From: an uncultured Flavonifractor sp.
Lineage (GTDB): Bacteria; Bacillota; Clostridia; Oscillospirales; Oscillospiraceae
Direction of reading: 5' to 3'
NCBI RefSeq assembly: GCF_944383115.1
Contig: NZ_CALWOJ010000004.1
Location: 1 to 58,735, forward strand
DNA length: 58,735 nucleotides
The translations under genes were made by a program, and so were the position numbers. The notes under the pieces were generated by a model, which did no database searches, was not told the DNA's origin, and saw nothing but the letters and a program-made list of their open reading frames with translations. This document shows positions 7,258 through 16,792 of this stretch, one piece after another; position 1 is the stretch's first letter, and each line of letters opens with the position of its first letter.

Positions 7258-7460
7258 GTTGTTGTTCGCCTGTATGACAGCACAGGCGGTTTCCTGCGGG
7301 AATTGTGATATCGCCGCTGCTGGAACGTGCTTTCAAGCTTGCCGCTTGCGCAAGTGCAACGTACGCCCCGTAACACCGGGGTGATTTTACCCTTGCAAAG
7401 CAGAAACCCACATGGTAAAATAAATACAAAATTTATGAAATGTTTTTAATGGGGGGCAAG
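7258..7460. other. Intergenic region with a hairpin and the TetR promoter
   Basis: CGCCTGT (7266-7272) and ACAGGCG (7281-7287) form a hairpin with a weak T tract after the nuclease-like gene. TTGCAA at 7393-7398 and TAAAAT at 7416-7421, 17 bases apart and with an extended TG, form a strong promoter for the TetR gene. No operator palindrome stood out. Confidence 0.65.
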
Positions 7461-8087
7461 ATGCCAAAGGTCGCATATTCGGAAGGGGAGCGGGAACAGA
7501 TCCGGGAAGCTCTGATTACCACGGCGCTTGCATTGATGGCAAAGCAGGGCATACAGCATACCACGGTGGAGCAGATCTACAAGGCCGTGGGCATTTCCCG
7601 TACGTTTTTTTACGCTTTCTTTCCCACCAAAGAGGATCTGATCGTGGAGGCCATTTATGTTCAACAGCCCCGGATCCTTGCGTATGCGCGGCGGTTGATG
7701 GAGGAGCCTGCGCTAAGCTGGCAGGACGCCGTCAGACAATTTCTGCATACCTGCTGCTATGGTGAGCAAAACGGGGTTGTCGTCATGACTGTGGAGGAAC
7801 AGCAGATGCTTTTCCGGCGGTTGTCTCAGGAGAGCTATCAGTTGTTTCGTGAGAAACAGGTACGCCTTTTTGGCGGTATTTTGGAGACGTTCGGGATTCG
7901 TGCGAATCGGGAACGGATCGCCCTGTTTACCAACTTGAGCCTGATGGCTATGCTCATCCGCAGGGCCATTCCCGGAACGCTGCCGATGCTCGTTCCGGAA
8001 GCTGCCGAAGAGACGGTCAGGTTCCAACTGGATGCCATAGTGAACTGCCTGGATACATGGAGGCAGGCGCGCAATGAAAACCCATAA
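7461..8087 (+). CDS. TetR/AcrR family transcriptional regulator
   Basis: The 208-residue protein has an N-terminal TetR HTH. ITTALALMAKQGIQHTTVEQIYKAVGISRTFFYAFFPTKEDL spans about residues 14-54, including the typical turn and the FYAFFPTKEDL end. The remaining all-helical part would bind an unknown ligand. The ATG at 7461 was chosen because GGGGGC lies just before it; earlier in-frame ATGs at 7440 and 7449 have no ribosome binding site. A promoter precedes it and a long-loop hairpin follows. It may control itself or the small hypothetical gene downstream. Confidence 0.88.
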   Translation: MPKVAYSEGEREQIREALITTALALMAKQGIQHTTVEQIYKAVGISRTFFYAFFPTKEDLIVEAIYVQQPRILAYARRLMEEPALSWQDAVRQFLHTCCYGEQNGVVVMTVEEQQMLFRRLSQESYQLFREKQVRLFGGILETFGIRANRERIALFTNLSLMAMLIRRAIPGTLPMLVPEAAEETVRFQLDAIVNCLDTWRQARNENP

Positions 8088-8140
8088 CAATCCGTCTGAA
8101 TCAGGCACACTTTGATTTCCGTTCAGACGGATTGCTTTTC
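8088..8140 (+). terminator. Terminator after the TetR gene
   Basis: CAATCCGTCTGAA at 8088-8100 pairs perfectly with TTCAGACGGATTG at 8122-8134 across a 21-base loop. CTTTTC follows. Confidence 0.75.
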
Positions 8141-8232
8141 AGTCAAAATAAAAACATATACTTAAAATCGTCTTTATTTAAGACAGCCCATTTATCAAAG
8201 ACACAAAACACGGATTGAAGGAGGAAAGGATT

Positions 8233-8718
8233 ATGGGCTTTTTCAGTAAGTTGTTTAAGGGACCTGAGGTGGACATGGAGAAGAGCAATGCAAACGCGAA
8301 AAAGATGCGGGTATTGTTCAATCAGGTGGTGGAAAAGGGCGATGATTACAGACTGATTTTCGGCTATACCGAGGATGTAAGTCGGTTTAACTACGGCTTT
8401 GTACACGGCAGCAAGACGAAGATCGGCAATTTGATTGTGGGATGGAATGAGGCCAGCCAGACCATCGTGGTTGTTCCCACAGTTCCCGACCTCTCCGGCT
8501 GCGGCGACCCCACCTATTACCGCCGGTCGGAGATCCTGAAGGCCTACCGGAACAAATATCCCACTGACGCCTTCATCATCTATCCTGATAAGAAGAGCTA
8601 CATCGGGATCAACGCCTATGACTGGCTGGAGGATGAGAGCCTGTACGTCTATGTGTCCCAGGAGGAGGAGCTGGCTGCCTTTACAGAGTTCTTCCTCAAT
8701 CGCTTTGCCACAAAGTGA
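8233..8718 (+). CDS. Conserved-looking hypothetical protein, 161 aa
   Basis: I do not recognise this family. The start at 8233 is fixed by AAGGAGG at 8218-8224; a TTG at 8215 is also in frame but lies before that site. The protein is soluble, with a short amphipathic N-terminus (MGFFSKLFKGPEV) that could touch the membrane. It has mixed alpha/beta character, with notable segments VVVPTVPDLSGCGDPTYYRR and FIIYPDKKSYIGINAYDWL. The next gene, a one-helix membrane protein, starts within about ten bases of its stop, so the two are probably an operon. Confidence 0.7.
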   Translation: MGFFSKLFKGPEVDMEKSNANAKKMRVLFNQVVEKGDDYRLIFGYTEDVSRFNYGFVHGSKTKIGNLIVGWNEASQTIVVVPTVPDLSGCGDPTYYRRSEILKAYRNKYPTDAFIIYPDKKSYIGINAYDWLEDESLYVYVSQEEELAAFTEFFLNRFATK

Positions 8719-8726
8719 GGCGGCCC

Positions 8727-8909
8727 ATGCCCCTAAAGGAAATCGGCGCCATTGTATTGGTGCTTTTAGTCATAGTTATTGTGGGAAATCTGTGGTTTCA
8801 TTTTGTGGAGTCCATTCTGGAGCGAATCCGACAGTTGCTTCACCGGAAAAAGGAGCCGCCGGCGTGGCACCCGCTTCCGCCGGAGGGGGAGGATCAGGAC
8901 CAACCTTAA
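8727..8909 (+). CDS. Small single-pass membrane protein
   Basis: The 60-residue protein has one strong transmembrane helix at about residues 7-26 (IGAIVLVLLVIVIVGNLWF). A basic stretch (RIRQLLHRKK) and a proline-rich acidic tail follow. A GTG at 8715 overlapping the preceding stop is an alternative start, adding four residues. The ATG at 8727 is preferred because AGGCGG precedes it. The function is unknown. Tight linkage to the 161-residue hypothetical gene suggests a joint role. Confidence 0.55.
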   Translation: MPLKEIGAIVLVLLVIVIVGNLWFHFVESILERIRQLLHRKKEPPAWHPLPPEGEDQDQP

Positions 8910-8994
8910 TGTCAATCAGAATCCAGTGCGTGTCTTTTCTCGCGCTTTGTGCTATACTGAAACAAATAGGTGTGAAGCGAGGATAGATACGGGA

Positions 8995-9615
8995 ATGGAA
9001 GGGCAGTTGGAAGTGATCCGCAGCCGACGAAAGACCGTCTCGTTGGAGATCAGGCGGGACCTGACCGTGGTGGTACGGGCTCCGTGGCATATGTCCGACC
9101 AGGCGATCCGGCGCTTTTTGCGGGACAAGCAGACATGGATCGAGGGGCATTTGGCCCAGGCGATGGAACGCAGACGGGAATTGCTGCCGCCCTTCACAGA
9201 GGGACAGCTGCTGGAACTGAAGCAACAGGCTACCCGCGCCATTCCGGCGCGGGTAGCCTGGTTTGCTCCGACGGTGGGAGTCTCTTACGGCAGGGTGGCC
9301 ATTGGCAGGCAGATCTCCCGATGGGGAAGCTGCTCCGCTGTGGGCAACCTCAACTTCAACTGTCTGCTGATGCTTTGTCCGCCGGAAGTTCTGGACTATG
9401 TGGTGGTCCATGAACTTTGCCACAGAAAGCATATGAATCACTCCCGCGCATTTTGGGCGGAGGTGGAACGGGTGCTGCCGGATTATCAGATGCGCCGGAA
9501 CTGGCTGAAGGAACACGGCGGCGCTCTGGTGGAGCGTCTGCGTCCGAAAACCGTGGATGAAAGCCTGAGCTTTCATCCAGATACTTCGGGCTGTAGTAAA
9601 GGTGGCGCGGTATGA
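8995..9615 (+). CDS. YgjP/SprT-like zinc metallopeptidase (DUF45)
   Basis: The 206-residue protein contains HELCHRKHMNHS at about residue 138, a HExxH-type zinc site with a further His, as in the YgjP-like DUF45 family. N-terminal strands (VIRSRRKTVSLEIR, LTVVVRAPWHMS) and RWGSCS before the zinc site also match. The start is an internal ATG at 8995; the frame is open further upstream but overlaps the preceding gene. A possible -10 TATACT lies at 8953-8958. The gene overlaps the SGNH hydrolase by four bases (ATGA), opening a three-gene operon. Physiological substrates of this family are not settled. Confidence 0.82.
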   Translation: MEGQLEVIRSRRKTVSLEIRRDLTVVVRAPWHMSDQAIRRFLRDKQTWIEGHLAQAMERRRELLPPFTEGQLLELKQQATRAIPARVAWFAPTVGVSYGRVAIGRQISRWGSCSAVGNLNFNCLLMLCPPEVLDYVVVHELCHRKHMNHSRAFWAEVERVLPDYQMRRNWLKEHGGALVERLRPKTVDESLSFHPDTSGCSKGGAV

Positions 9616-10163
9616 AAGTGGTCTGCTTCGGCGATTCCAATACCTATGGCTATGATCCCCGTTCCTGGCTGGGCGGGCGCTATGACAAAGAGAGCCGCTG
9701 GGTGGATATTTTGGCGGCTGAAACCGGTTGGACAGTCTGCAACCTGGGCGAAAACGGCAGGGAGATCCCGGTGACGACGCCTGATTTTCCTGCCGATACT
9801 GATTTGCTGATCCTGATGCTGGGCGCCAATGATCTGCTCCAGGGCCGTAGTCCGAAGGAGGCTGCAGACAGGCTGGAAGGGTTGCTTTCCAGCCTGCGGC
9901 TGGCGCCGGAACAAATCCTGCTGATCGCGCCGCCGCCTATGACTCTGGGCGAATGGGTGCCGGGTCAACAGCTTATTGATGCGTCCAAAGCCTTTGCCCA
10001 ATGCTGCCGCGCCCTTGCCCGGCGGCTGGGTATCGGCTTTGCCGATGCCGGAAAATGGGGTGTTGCCCTTGCCCATGACGGCGTTCATTTCACACCGCAG
10101 GGACACAGAACCTTTGCCGCCGGACTTTTGGAAGCACTCAGATCAGGAGGGAACCAGAGATGA
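9612..10163 (+). CDS. SGNH/GDSL-type esterase
   Basis: The 183-residue protein shows the SGNH blocks in order: FGDSNTYG at residues 6-13 with the nucleophile Ser, GENG near 46 with the oxyanion Gly, GAND near 70 with the oxyanion Asn, and DGVHFTPQGH near 154-163 with catalytic Asp and His. There is no signal peptide, so it acts in the cytoplasm, probably on a small ester or acyl group. It is translationally coupled at both ends (four-base overlaps) to the peptidase and flavodoxin genes. The substrate is not predictable. Confidence 0.85.
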   Translation: MKVVCFGDSNTYGYDPRSWLGGRYDKESRWVDILAAETGWTVCNLGENGREIPVTTPDFPADTDLLILMLGANDLLQGRSPKEAADRLEGLLSSLRLAPEQILLIAPPPMTLGEWVPGQQLIDASKAFAQCCRALARRLGIGFADAGKWGVALAHDGVHFTPQGHRTFAAGLLEALRSGGNQR

Positions 10164-10618
10164 AAACCGTCGTATGCTACTACTCCCGCCACCACGGGAA
10201 TACCCTGAAAGTTCTGGAGGCGATGTCCGCCGAGGGCGACATGGATCTGATTGATGTGACCACACGCCAGTCCGTTCGGCTGGAGGGGTATGACTGTATC
10301 GGCTTTGCCTCCGGCATTTATGGGTTTGAATTTCAAAAGGCCGTGGTGGAGTTCGCCCGGCAGTATCTGCCCCAGGGGAAGCCGGTGTTCTTTGTCTATA
10401 CCTATGGCGGGGCCAAAGGCACCGGGGCGAAGGCTGTGGCAGAGATCGCCCGGGAGAAGGACTGCACGGTGCTGGGAGAATTCTCCTGCAAGGGCTACGA
10501 CACGTTCGGCCCATTTAAACTGGTGGGCGGCATTGCAAAGGGCCATCCGGACCGGCAGGATTTGGAGAACGCCCGCGCATTCTACCGGGAACTTCAAGCG
10601 CAAAACGGCGGGGAATGA
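10160..10618 (+). CDS. Flavodoxin family protein
   Basis: The 152-residue protein begins with VVCYYSRHHGNTLKV, the phosphate-binding loop of flavodoxins (pattern S-x-x-G-N-T). IGFASGIYGFEF is a middle loop near the flavin ring. FFVYTYGGAKGTGA near residue 75 and FGPFKLVGGIAKGHPDRQDL are typical of single-domain flavodoxin-like proteins in Clostridia. It probably binds FMN and carries electrons or acts as a small reductase. It is last in the operon with the peptidase and SGNH hydrolase and ends four bases before a convergent macrodomain gene. Confidence 0.85.
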   Translation: MKTVVCYYSRHHGNTLKVLEAMSAEGDMDLIDVTTRQSVRLEGYDCIGFASGIYGFEFQKAVVEFARQYLPQGKPVFFVYTYGGAKGTGAKAVAEIAREKDCTVLGEFSCKGYDTFGPFKLVGGIAKGHPDRQDLENARAFYRELQAQNGGE

Positions 10619-10622
10619 AATG

Positions 10623-11174
10623 TTATAACTGCCCGTCGCTATGTGCCGATACATAGCGGTCGTCGACGTAAGCCGCAATATCGGGAAAGAGCTTACTGGC
10701 GACGGCGTATGCCGCCTGATCGAAGAGGACCAGATAGACCGTCATGGCGTGGGCGCGCAGGAATTCCTCAATGGTGTCTATCGCCACCTTCAGGGCCTGG
10801 TCTTTGGGATATCCGTATACACCGGAGGAAATGAGCGGGAAGGCTATGTTCTCACAGCCGTTTGCCAGGGCCAGTTCCAGAGAAGTGCGGTAGGCGGAGA
10901 CCAGCAACTCCCGTTCCCCATAGCCGCCGCCCCTCCAGACGGGTCCCACAGTGTGGATGACAAATTTGGCGGGCAGGCGGTAACCCTTGGTGATTTTGGC
11001 CTGTCCTGTTTTGCAGCCGCCCAGAGTGCGGCACTCAGAGAGCAGTTCCGGGCCGGCGGCACGATGGATCGCGCCGTCCACACCGCCGCCGCCCAGTAAA
11101 CTTTCGTTGGCGGCATTGACGATGGCGTCCACCTTCATGGTGGTGATGTCGTTTCGGACAATGTGCAGGGGCAT
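10623..11174 (-). CDS. Macrodomain protein, probable O-acetyl-ADP-ribose deacetylase
   Basis: The 183-residue protein is a single macrodomain. Its signature [20 protein letters not shown] (about residues 14-33) forms the ADP-ribose pocket, with the catalytic-type Asn and Asp of the MacroD/YmdB group. [10 protein letters not shown] and [14 protein letters not shown] are the other binding loops. The start at 11174 has an excellent site, GGGAGGTGGGGAA, and gives the family-standard length; the longer frame from 11294 runs through the promoter. It would remove acetyl from O-acetyl-ADP-ribose or ADP-ribose from Glu/Asp. It is a lone gene, convergent with the flavodoxin. Confidence 0.92.
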   Translation of the reverse strand: MPLHIVRNDITTMKVDAIVNAANESLLGGGGVDGAIHRAAGPELLSECRTLGGCKTGQAKITKGYRLPAKFVIHTVGPVWRGGGYGERELLVSAYRTSLELALANGCENIAFPLISSGVYGYPKDQALKVAIDTIEEFLRAHAMTVYLVLFDQAAYAVASKLFPDIAAYVDDRYVSAHSDGQL

Positions 11175-11207
11175 TTCCCCACCTCCCACAGTTCGTTGGA
11201 TATTTTT

Positions 11208-11236
11208 ATGATACCACACAGTTCGCCGGCGTACAA
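11208..11236 (-). promoter_or_regulatory. Sigma-A promoter of the macrodomain gene
   Basis: On the minus strand TTGTAC (11236-11231) and TATCAT (11213-11208) are spaced by 17 bases, about 35 bases before the start codon. Confidence 0.65.
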
Positions 11237-11278
11237 CGTCCGGCATAACAGGTAGGACGAACCGTGGGGTACAGACAT

Positions 11279-11307
11279 TTGCGATTTTACCCAAGCAGTG
11301 ATAAAAT
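11279..11307 (+). promoter_or_regulatory. Sigma-A promoter of the CMD-cupin gene
   Basis: TTGCGA at 11279-11284 and TAAAAT at 11302-11307 are 17 bases apart. Confidence 0.65.
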
Positions 11308-11315
11308 AAAAAAGC

Positions 11316-11352
11316 AAGTTGCCGTACCTTACGGAAACGGCAACTTTATTTT
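11316..11352 (+). terminator. 5'-leader hairpin resembling a terminator (possible attenuator)
   Basis: AAGTTGCCGT at 11316-11325 pairs with ACGGCAACTT at 11337-11346 and is followed by TATTTTAT. It lies after the promoter at 11279-11307 and before the ribosome binding site of the CMD-cupin gene, so it could stop or tune that transcript. Confidence 0.6.
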
Positions 11353-11371
11353 ATAGCCAGGAGGGTTCGAT

Positions 11372-12124
11372 ATGGCAGTGAAACAGACGGCAGGCAGAGA
11401 TGCCTTGGGTGAGTTTGCCCCCAAGTTTGCTCAGCTTAACGACGATGTGCTGTTCGGCGAGGTCTGGAGCCGTGAGGAGCAGCTATCCGCAAGGGACCGC
11501 TCTCTGGTTACAGTGGTGGCCCTGATGGCTCAGGGACTGGTGGATCATTCGTTCCGCTATCATCTGACTTCTGCAAAGCAAAATGGCATCACCCGACAGG
11601 AGATCGCGGAAATTTTGACCCACGCGGCCTTTTACGCCGGCTGGCCCAAAGCCTGGGCGGCGTTCAATATGGCCAAGGAGGTTTGGGCCGAGGACGGCGG
11701 GGAGGACGGCAGAAACCGCCATCAAAAGGAGATGGTATTTCCCATCGGAGCGCCCAACGACGGATTTGCCCAGTATTTTGTGGGTCAAAGCTATCTGCAC
11801 CCCCTCTCCACCAGCCAGGTGGGCGTTTATAACGTAACTTTTGAGCCGGGCTGCCGCAATAACTGGCACATCCACAACGCCGATAAGGGCGGCGGGCAGA
11901 TATTGCTCTGCGTGGCTGGCCGGGGCTACTATCAGGAGTGGGGAGAGAAGGCCCGCGAACTGCATCCGGGTGATGTGGTCAATATTCCTGTGGGCGTAAA
12001 GCACTGGCACGGCGCAGCTCCGGACTGCTGGTTCTCCCACCTGGCGCTGGAGGTGCCGGGCGAGCATTGCTCCAACCAGTGGCTGGAGGCTGTCTCCGAC
12101 GCGGAGTACGGTAAGCTGGGCTGA
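11372..12124 (+). CDS. Carboxymuconolactone decarboxylase-like / cupin fusion protein
   Basis: The 250-residue protein joins two domains. Residues about 15-110 are an AhpD/CMD-like helical domain (ARDRSLVTVVALMAQG, then EIAEILTHAAFYAGWPKAW); the usual redox Cys pair is absent. Residues about 130-235 form a cupin: NNWHIHNADKGGGQILLCV supplies two His, and HPGDVVNIPVGVKHWHGA gives the second cupin block. Such fusions are common in anaerobes and are often annotated as carboxymuconolactone decarboxylase, though the true reaction is unknown. AGGAGGG precedes the ATG. The gene is convergent with glpK and is preceded by a promoter and a terminator-like leader hairpin. Confidence 0.85.
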   Translation: MAVKQTAGRDALGEFAPKFAQLNDDVLFGEVWSREEQLSARDRSLVTVVALMAQGLVDHSFRYHLTSAKQNGITRQEIAEILTHAAFYAGWPKAWAAFNMAKEVWAEDGGEDGRNRHQKEMVFPIGAPNDGFAQYFVGQSYLHPLSTSQVGVYNVTFEPGCRNNWHIHNADKGGGQILLCVAGRGYYQEWGEKARELHPGDVVNIPVGVKHWHGAAPDCWFSHLALEVPGEHCSNQWLEAVSDAEYGKLG

Positions 12125-12145
12125 GTCCTGGCCGATCAAAGGTCC

Positions 12146-13630
<1,485 letters not shown>

Positions 13631-13665
13631 AACGATGCCTCCCGAACTCCGCAGCCTTGCTGCGG

Positions 13666-14010
13666 TCACAGATCGCGTGTGGCTACAAAGGAAACGCCGG
13701 TGCCGCAGACGTCAGGCACCACGATGTCCCCTGTATGGATGGGTGCGGTCAGCTCCACGTCGTCCAGGCAGCGGACAGCCTGGAAAATCAGCGCCTTTGG
13801 AATAGGGGCGTTGGTCTTGACCGGACAGCGGGGATGGGCGCCGCCGGTACAGCGGACGGTGGAGGTGACCACCCTTGTGGGGTGTGTCAACTCCATTTTA
13901 CCATATTCTGCGCCCCGTGGACAGCCATTTCCGCTGACCTGATAGTCCTGGGTTTCATCCACCTGTAAATGGCAGCCTTTGGGACAGACGATGCAGATCA
14001 ATTCTTTCAT
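13666..14010 (-). CDS. DUF1667 protein of the GlpABC-type complex
   Basis: The 114-residue protein is rich in Cys: [10 protein letters not shown] at about residues 6-15, [10 protein letters not shown], then [14 protein letters not shown]. This is the DUF1667 pattern. In Clostridia the gene travels with the two flavoproteins of the anaerobic glycerol-3-phosphate dehydrogenase cluster, and the cysteines may hold metal or an Fe-S cluster. Its start overlaps the stop of the GlpB-like gene by four bases. By position it replaces GlpC, but it is not homologous to classical GlpC. Confidence 0.88.
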   Translation of the reverse strand: MKELICIVCPKGCHLQVDETQDYQVSGNGCPRGAEYGKMELTHPTRVVTSTVRCTGGAHPRCPVKTNAPIPKALIFQAVRCLDDVELTAPIHTGDIVVPDVCGTGVSFVATRDL

Positions 14011-15266
14011 TGGGTCGCCACCTCCTGGATGGATACGGTGATGTTGGTCCAGGCCTTGTCCAGCAGGGCCCGGGGCAGAACGATATGCTCCATTTCCCCA
14101 GGGGCCAGGTGTTCCCGGGGGAGCCGGGCAATGAGGGTATCACCCGACTGCACCAGAATTTGACTGGCTCCAAAGATGCGATTGACCCGGAAGAAAAGAT
14201 CGCAGGCTTTTTCCACCCGATCCGGGCGGATACGCTGGGGAACGGTGTAGCTCACGCCGTCACATGCCTCCACCTCCAGCACACCGCAATCGGCTGGGGG
14301 TGCGCCCAGTACATAGTCCGCTGCTGCTACGCCTGCCCGCTGGCTTTCGGCGGTGACGAAATCCACCAGGTCGTGGACGTGGGCCACGTTGCCGCAGGCA
14401 AAGACACCGGGCAGGGAAGTTTCCATGTTTTCATAGACCACCGCCCCGTTGGTGCGGGCGTCCATGACGATACCTGCCTGGCGGGTCAGCTCGTTCTCCG
14501 GGATCAGGCCCACCGACAGCAGCAGGGTGTCGCAGTCGAACACCATCTCGGTGCCGGGTATGGGCTGGCGATCTTCGTCCACTTTGGAGACCACCACCTG
14601 CTCCACCCGGTCCCGGCCTCTGATATCGGTGACAGTGTGAGAGAGGTAGAGGGGGATATCGTAGTCCTGGAGGCACTGGACGATATTCCGGTTCAGGCCG
14701 CCGGAGTAGGGCATGACCTCCACGCAGGCCAATACCTTTGCCCCCTCCAGGGTCATGCGGCGGGCCATGATAAGGCCGATGTCGCCGCTGCCCAGGACCA
14801 CCACCCGCCGGCCCGGCATCCAGCCCTCTATGTTGACATAACGCTGGGCCGCGCCGGCGGTAAAGATACCGGCAGGCCGCTGACCGGGGATGGCGATGGC
14901 GCCGCGGGTACGCTCCCGGCAGCCCATAGCCAGAATGATGGCCTTTGCCGCTTCAATGCGGTAGCCGGTGGATTGGCCCACCATATGGACCTGGTGGCTT
15001 GCGGTTACGGTGAGTACCATTGTATCCAGCCGCACCTCCACCCCGGTAGCTGACAGCATTTGAATGAAACGACCGGCATACTCGGGACCGGTCAGCTCCT
15101 CCTTGAAATAGTGCAGGCCGAAGCCGTTGTGGATACATTGGTTGAGGATCCCCCCCAATTCCTTGTCCCTCTCCACAATGAGGATGTGTTTGAGACCCTT
15201 TTCCCAGGCCGCACAGGCGGCAGCCAGCCCTGCCGGGCCGCCACCGATGACGATCAGATCATACAT
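14007..15266 (-). CDS. GlpB-like FAD/NAD(P) oxidoreductase
   Basis: The 419-residue protein opens with the FAD-binding MYDLIVIGGGPAGLAAACAA. A second nucleotide site, VVVLGSGDIGLIMARRM, lies near residue 153. ELGGILNQCIHNGFGLHYF follows the first site, as in clostridial partners of GlpA. TSLPGVFACGNVAHVHDLVD near 280 is the second FAD motif. It probably passes electrons from glycerol 3-phosphate oxidation to NAD(P) or another acceptor. It overlaps both neighbours (eight bases with the GlpA-like gene, four with DUF1667), so the three subunits are made together. Confidence 0.85.
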   Translation of the reverse strand: MYDLIVIGGGPAGLAAACAAWEKGLKHILIVERDKELGGILNQCIHNGFGLHYFKEELTGPEYAGRFIQMLSATGVEVRLDTMVLTVTASHQVHMVGQSTGYRIEAAKAIILAMGCRERTRGAIAIPGQRPAGIFTAGAAQRYVNIEGWMPGRRVVVLGSGDIGLIMARRMTLEGAKVLACVEVMPYSGGLNRNIVQCLQDYDIPLYLSHTVTDIRGRDRVEQVVVSKVDEDRQPIPGTEMVFDCDTLLLSVGLIPENELTRQAGIVMDARTNGAVVYENMETSLPGVFACGNVAHVHDLVDFVTAESQRAGVAAADYVLGAPPADCGVLEVEACDGVSYTVPQRIRPDRVEKACDLFFRVNRIFGASQILVQSGDTLIARLPREHLAPGEMEHIVLPRALLDKAWTNITVSIQEVATQ

Positions 15267-16695
15267 ACGAACTTCCTCCCTTCGTCCGGCCTGCCAGCAG
15301 CCAGCTGCCGGCTCTGTCCTGTACGATGGTTCCGGGACTTACGCCTTGCTCCCGGGACAGGATCTCTACTACCCGGGGACCGCAGAATCCGCCCTGACAT
15401 CGGCCCATACCTGCACCCGCCCGGCGCTTTACACCGTCCACCGAGCGGGGCGGGATGGGACTGCGGAGCGCGTCCAGGATCTCTCCCTCGGTAATGGTCT
15501 CGCACCGGCAGATCACCCGGCCATAGGCGGGATTCTGCGCCACCAGCTGCGCTTTCTCTGCCGGGAGCAGGTCATGAAACCGGATTCGTCGGCGCTGGCA
15601 GTAGAAAACGTCCTTTTCCTCCAGTACCAGGCCGTCTTTCTCCAGCAGCTGGGCTGCATATTCCGCGATGGCGGGGGCGGCGGTCAGGCCGGGAGAACAA
15701 ATGCCTGCCAGATCCAGGAAATGGGGGGCGGACAGCTCGATGATGAAATCTGCCCGGTCTGTAGCGGCCCGAACGCCGGCGAAGTTACGGACAGACTCCC
15801 GGAAGCAGATGGACGGCACCGACTTGAGGGCGGTGCTGCGAACATATGCCAACCCCTCGGTGGTGGTGGACACGTCGTTTCCTTCCACCGGTTCGGCGCT
15901 GGGCCCCACGATCAGGTTGCCGTGAACGGTGGGCGCCACCAGCACACCCTTACCGTCGGGGCCGGGACACTGAAAGATCACATGATTGGCCCGCCGCCGC
16001 TCGCTTTTGTCCAGCAGGAAATACTGGCCTTTGGAGGGGCGGATGGTGAAGGTCCTGGGAGCCGCCATCTCGTGAATGGCCTGGGCGTACAGCCCGGCGG
16101 CGTTGATGACATAGCGGCTTTTGAGATCGCCCTGATTGGTGTGAATCAGCCAGCCTTCCGCCAGCCGCTCCAGGCCGGTAACGGCGGTTTCCAGACGGAG
16201 GTCGGCGCCGTTGCGTACCGCGGTCTCCGCCAGCGCCAGACAGTATTCCCAGGGAGAGCAGATGGCGGCGGTGGGGGCGTAGAGGGCGGAGATGACCTGG
16301 GGGGACAGGTTGGGGTCTATGGTACGGGCCTGGTCGCCGGTGATCACACGCAGCTGAGGCACACCGTTGGCCAACCCGCGCTGACAGAGGGCCTGAAGCA
16401 TGGTTTCCTCCTCCGGGGAGAAGGCCAGTACAAAAGAGCCGCATTGCCAGTAGGGTACGTCCAGCTTGCGGCACAGCTCCTTTGCCAGGGCCGCACCCCG
16501 CACGTTGAGCCGGGCCATGAGGGTGCCGGGCTCCGGATCGTATCCGGCGTGGAGAATGGCGGAGTTGGCCTTTGTGGCGCCGGCAGCCACGTCGTTTTCC
16601 TGCTCCAGCACGGCTACCTTCAGCCGGTAGCGGGAGAGATGGAAGGCGGCTGCCGCGCCGGTGATGCCGCACCCGATGATCAGTACATCATACAT
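15259..16695 (-). CDS. glpA: GlpA-like FAD-dependent glycerol-3-phosphate dehydrogenase
   Basis: The 478-residue protein starts with MYDVLIIGCGITGAAAAFHL (FAD-binding, DAO-type). GATKANSAILHAGYDPEPG near residue 45 and SKGQYFLLDK near 230 are shared with anaerobic GlpA and relatives. The C-terminal 90 residues form a BFD-like [2Fe-2S] domain with CRCE near 397 and CQGGFC near 433. It oxidises glycerol 3-phosphate to dihydroxyacetone phosphate. The start at 16695 is set by AGGAGG. A strong terminator lies 20 bases before the start, downstream of glpP, and is the likely control point. Confidence 0.88.
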   Translation of the reverse strand: MYDVLIIGCGITGAAAAFHLSRYRLKVAVLEQENDVAAGATKANSAILHAGYDPEPGTLMARLNVRGAALAKELCRKLDVPYWQCGSFVLAFSPEEETMLQALCQRGLANGVPQLRVITGDQARTIDPNLSPQVISALYAPTAAICSPWEYCLALAETAVRNGADLRLETAVTGLERLAEGWLIHTNQGDLKSRYVINAAGLYAQAIHEMAAPRTFTIRPSKGQYFLLDKSERRRANHVIFQCPGPDGKGVLVAPTVHGNLIVGPSAEPVEGNDVSTTTEGLAYVRSTALKSVPSICFRESVRNFAGVRAATDRADFIIELSAPHFLDLAGICSPGLTAAPAIAEYAAQLLEKDGLVLEEKDVFYCQRRRIRFHDLLPAEKAQLVAQNPAYGRVICRCETITEGEILDALRSPIPPRSVDGVKRRAGAGMGRCQGGFCGPRVVEILSREQGVSPGTIVQDRAGSWLLAGRTKGGSSYV

Positions 16696-16712
16696 AACAA
16701 GACCTCCTGGTA

Positions 16713-16765
16713 TCCAAAAAAGAGCGAAACAAAACCTCCCCATTGGGGCAGTTTTGTTTCGCTCT
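16713..16765 (-). terminator. Intrinsic terminator in the glpA leader, likely GlpP-controlled
   Basis: AGAGCGAAACAAAAC at 16721-16735 and its exact complement at 16751-16765 form a 15-bp perfect stem. On the minus strand a T run follows (16720-16715). It stands between glpP and the glpA start, where GlpP-type proteins act by antitermination. Confidence 0.9.
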
Positions 16766-16792
16766 CATACTCTGGAAACAAATGATGTGATT

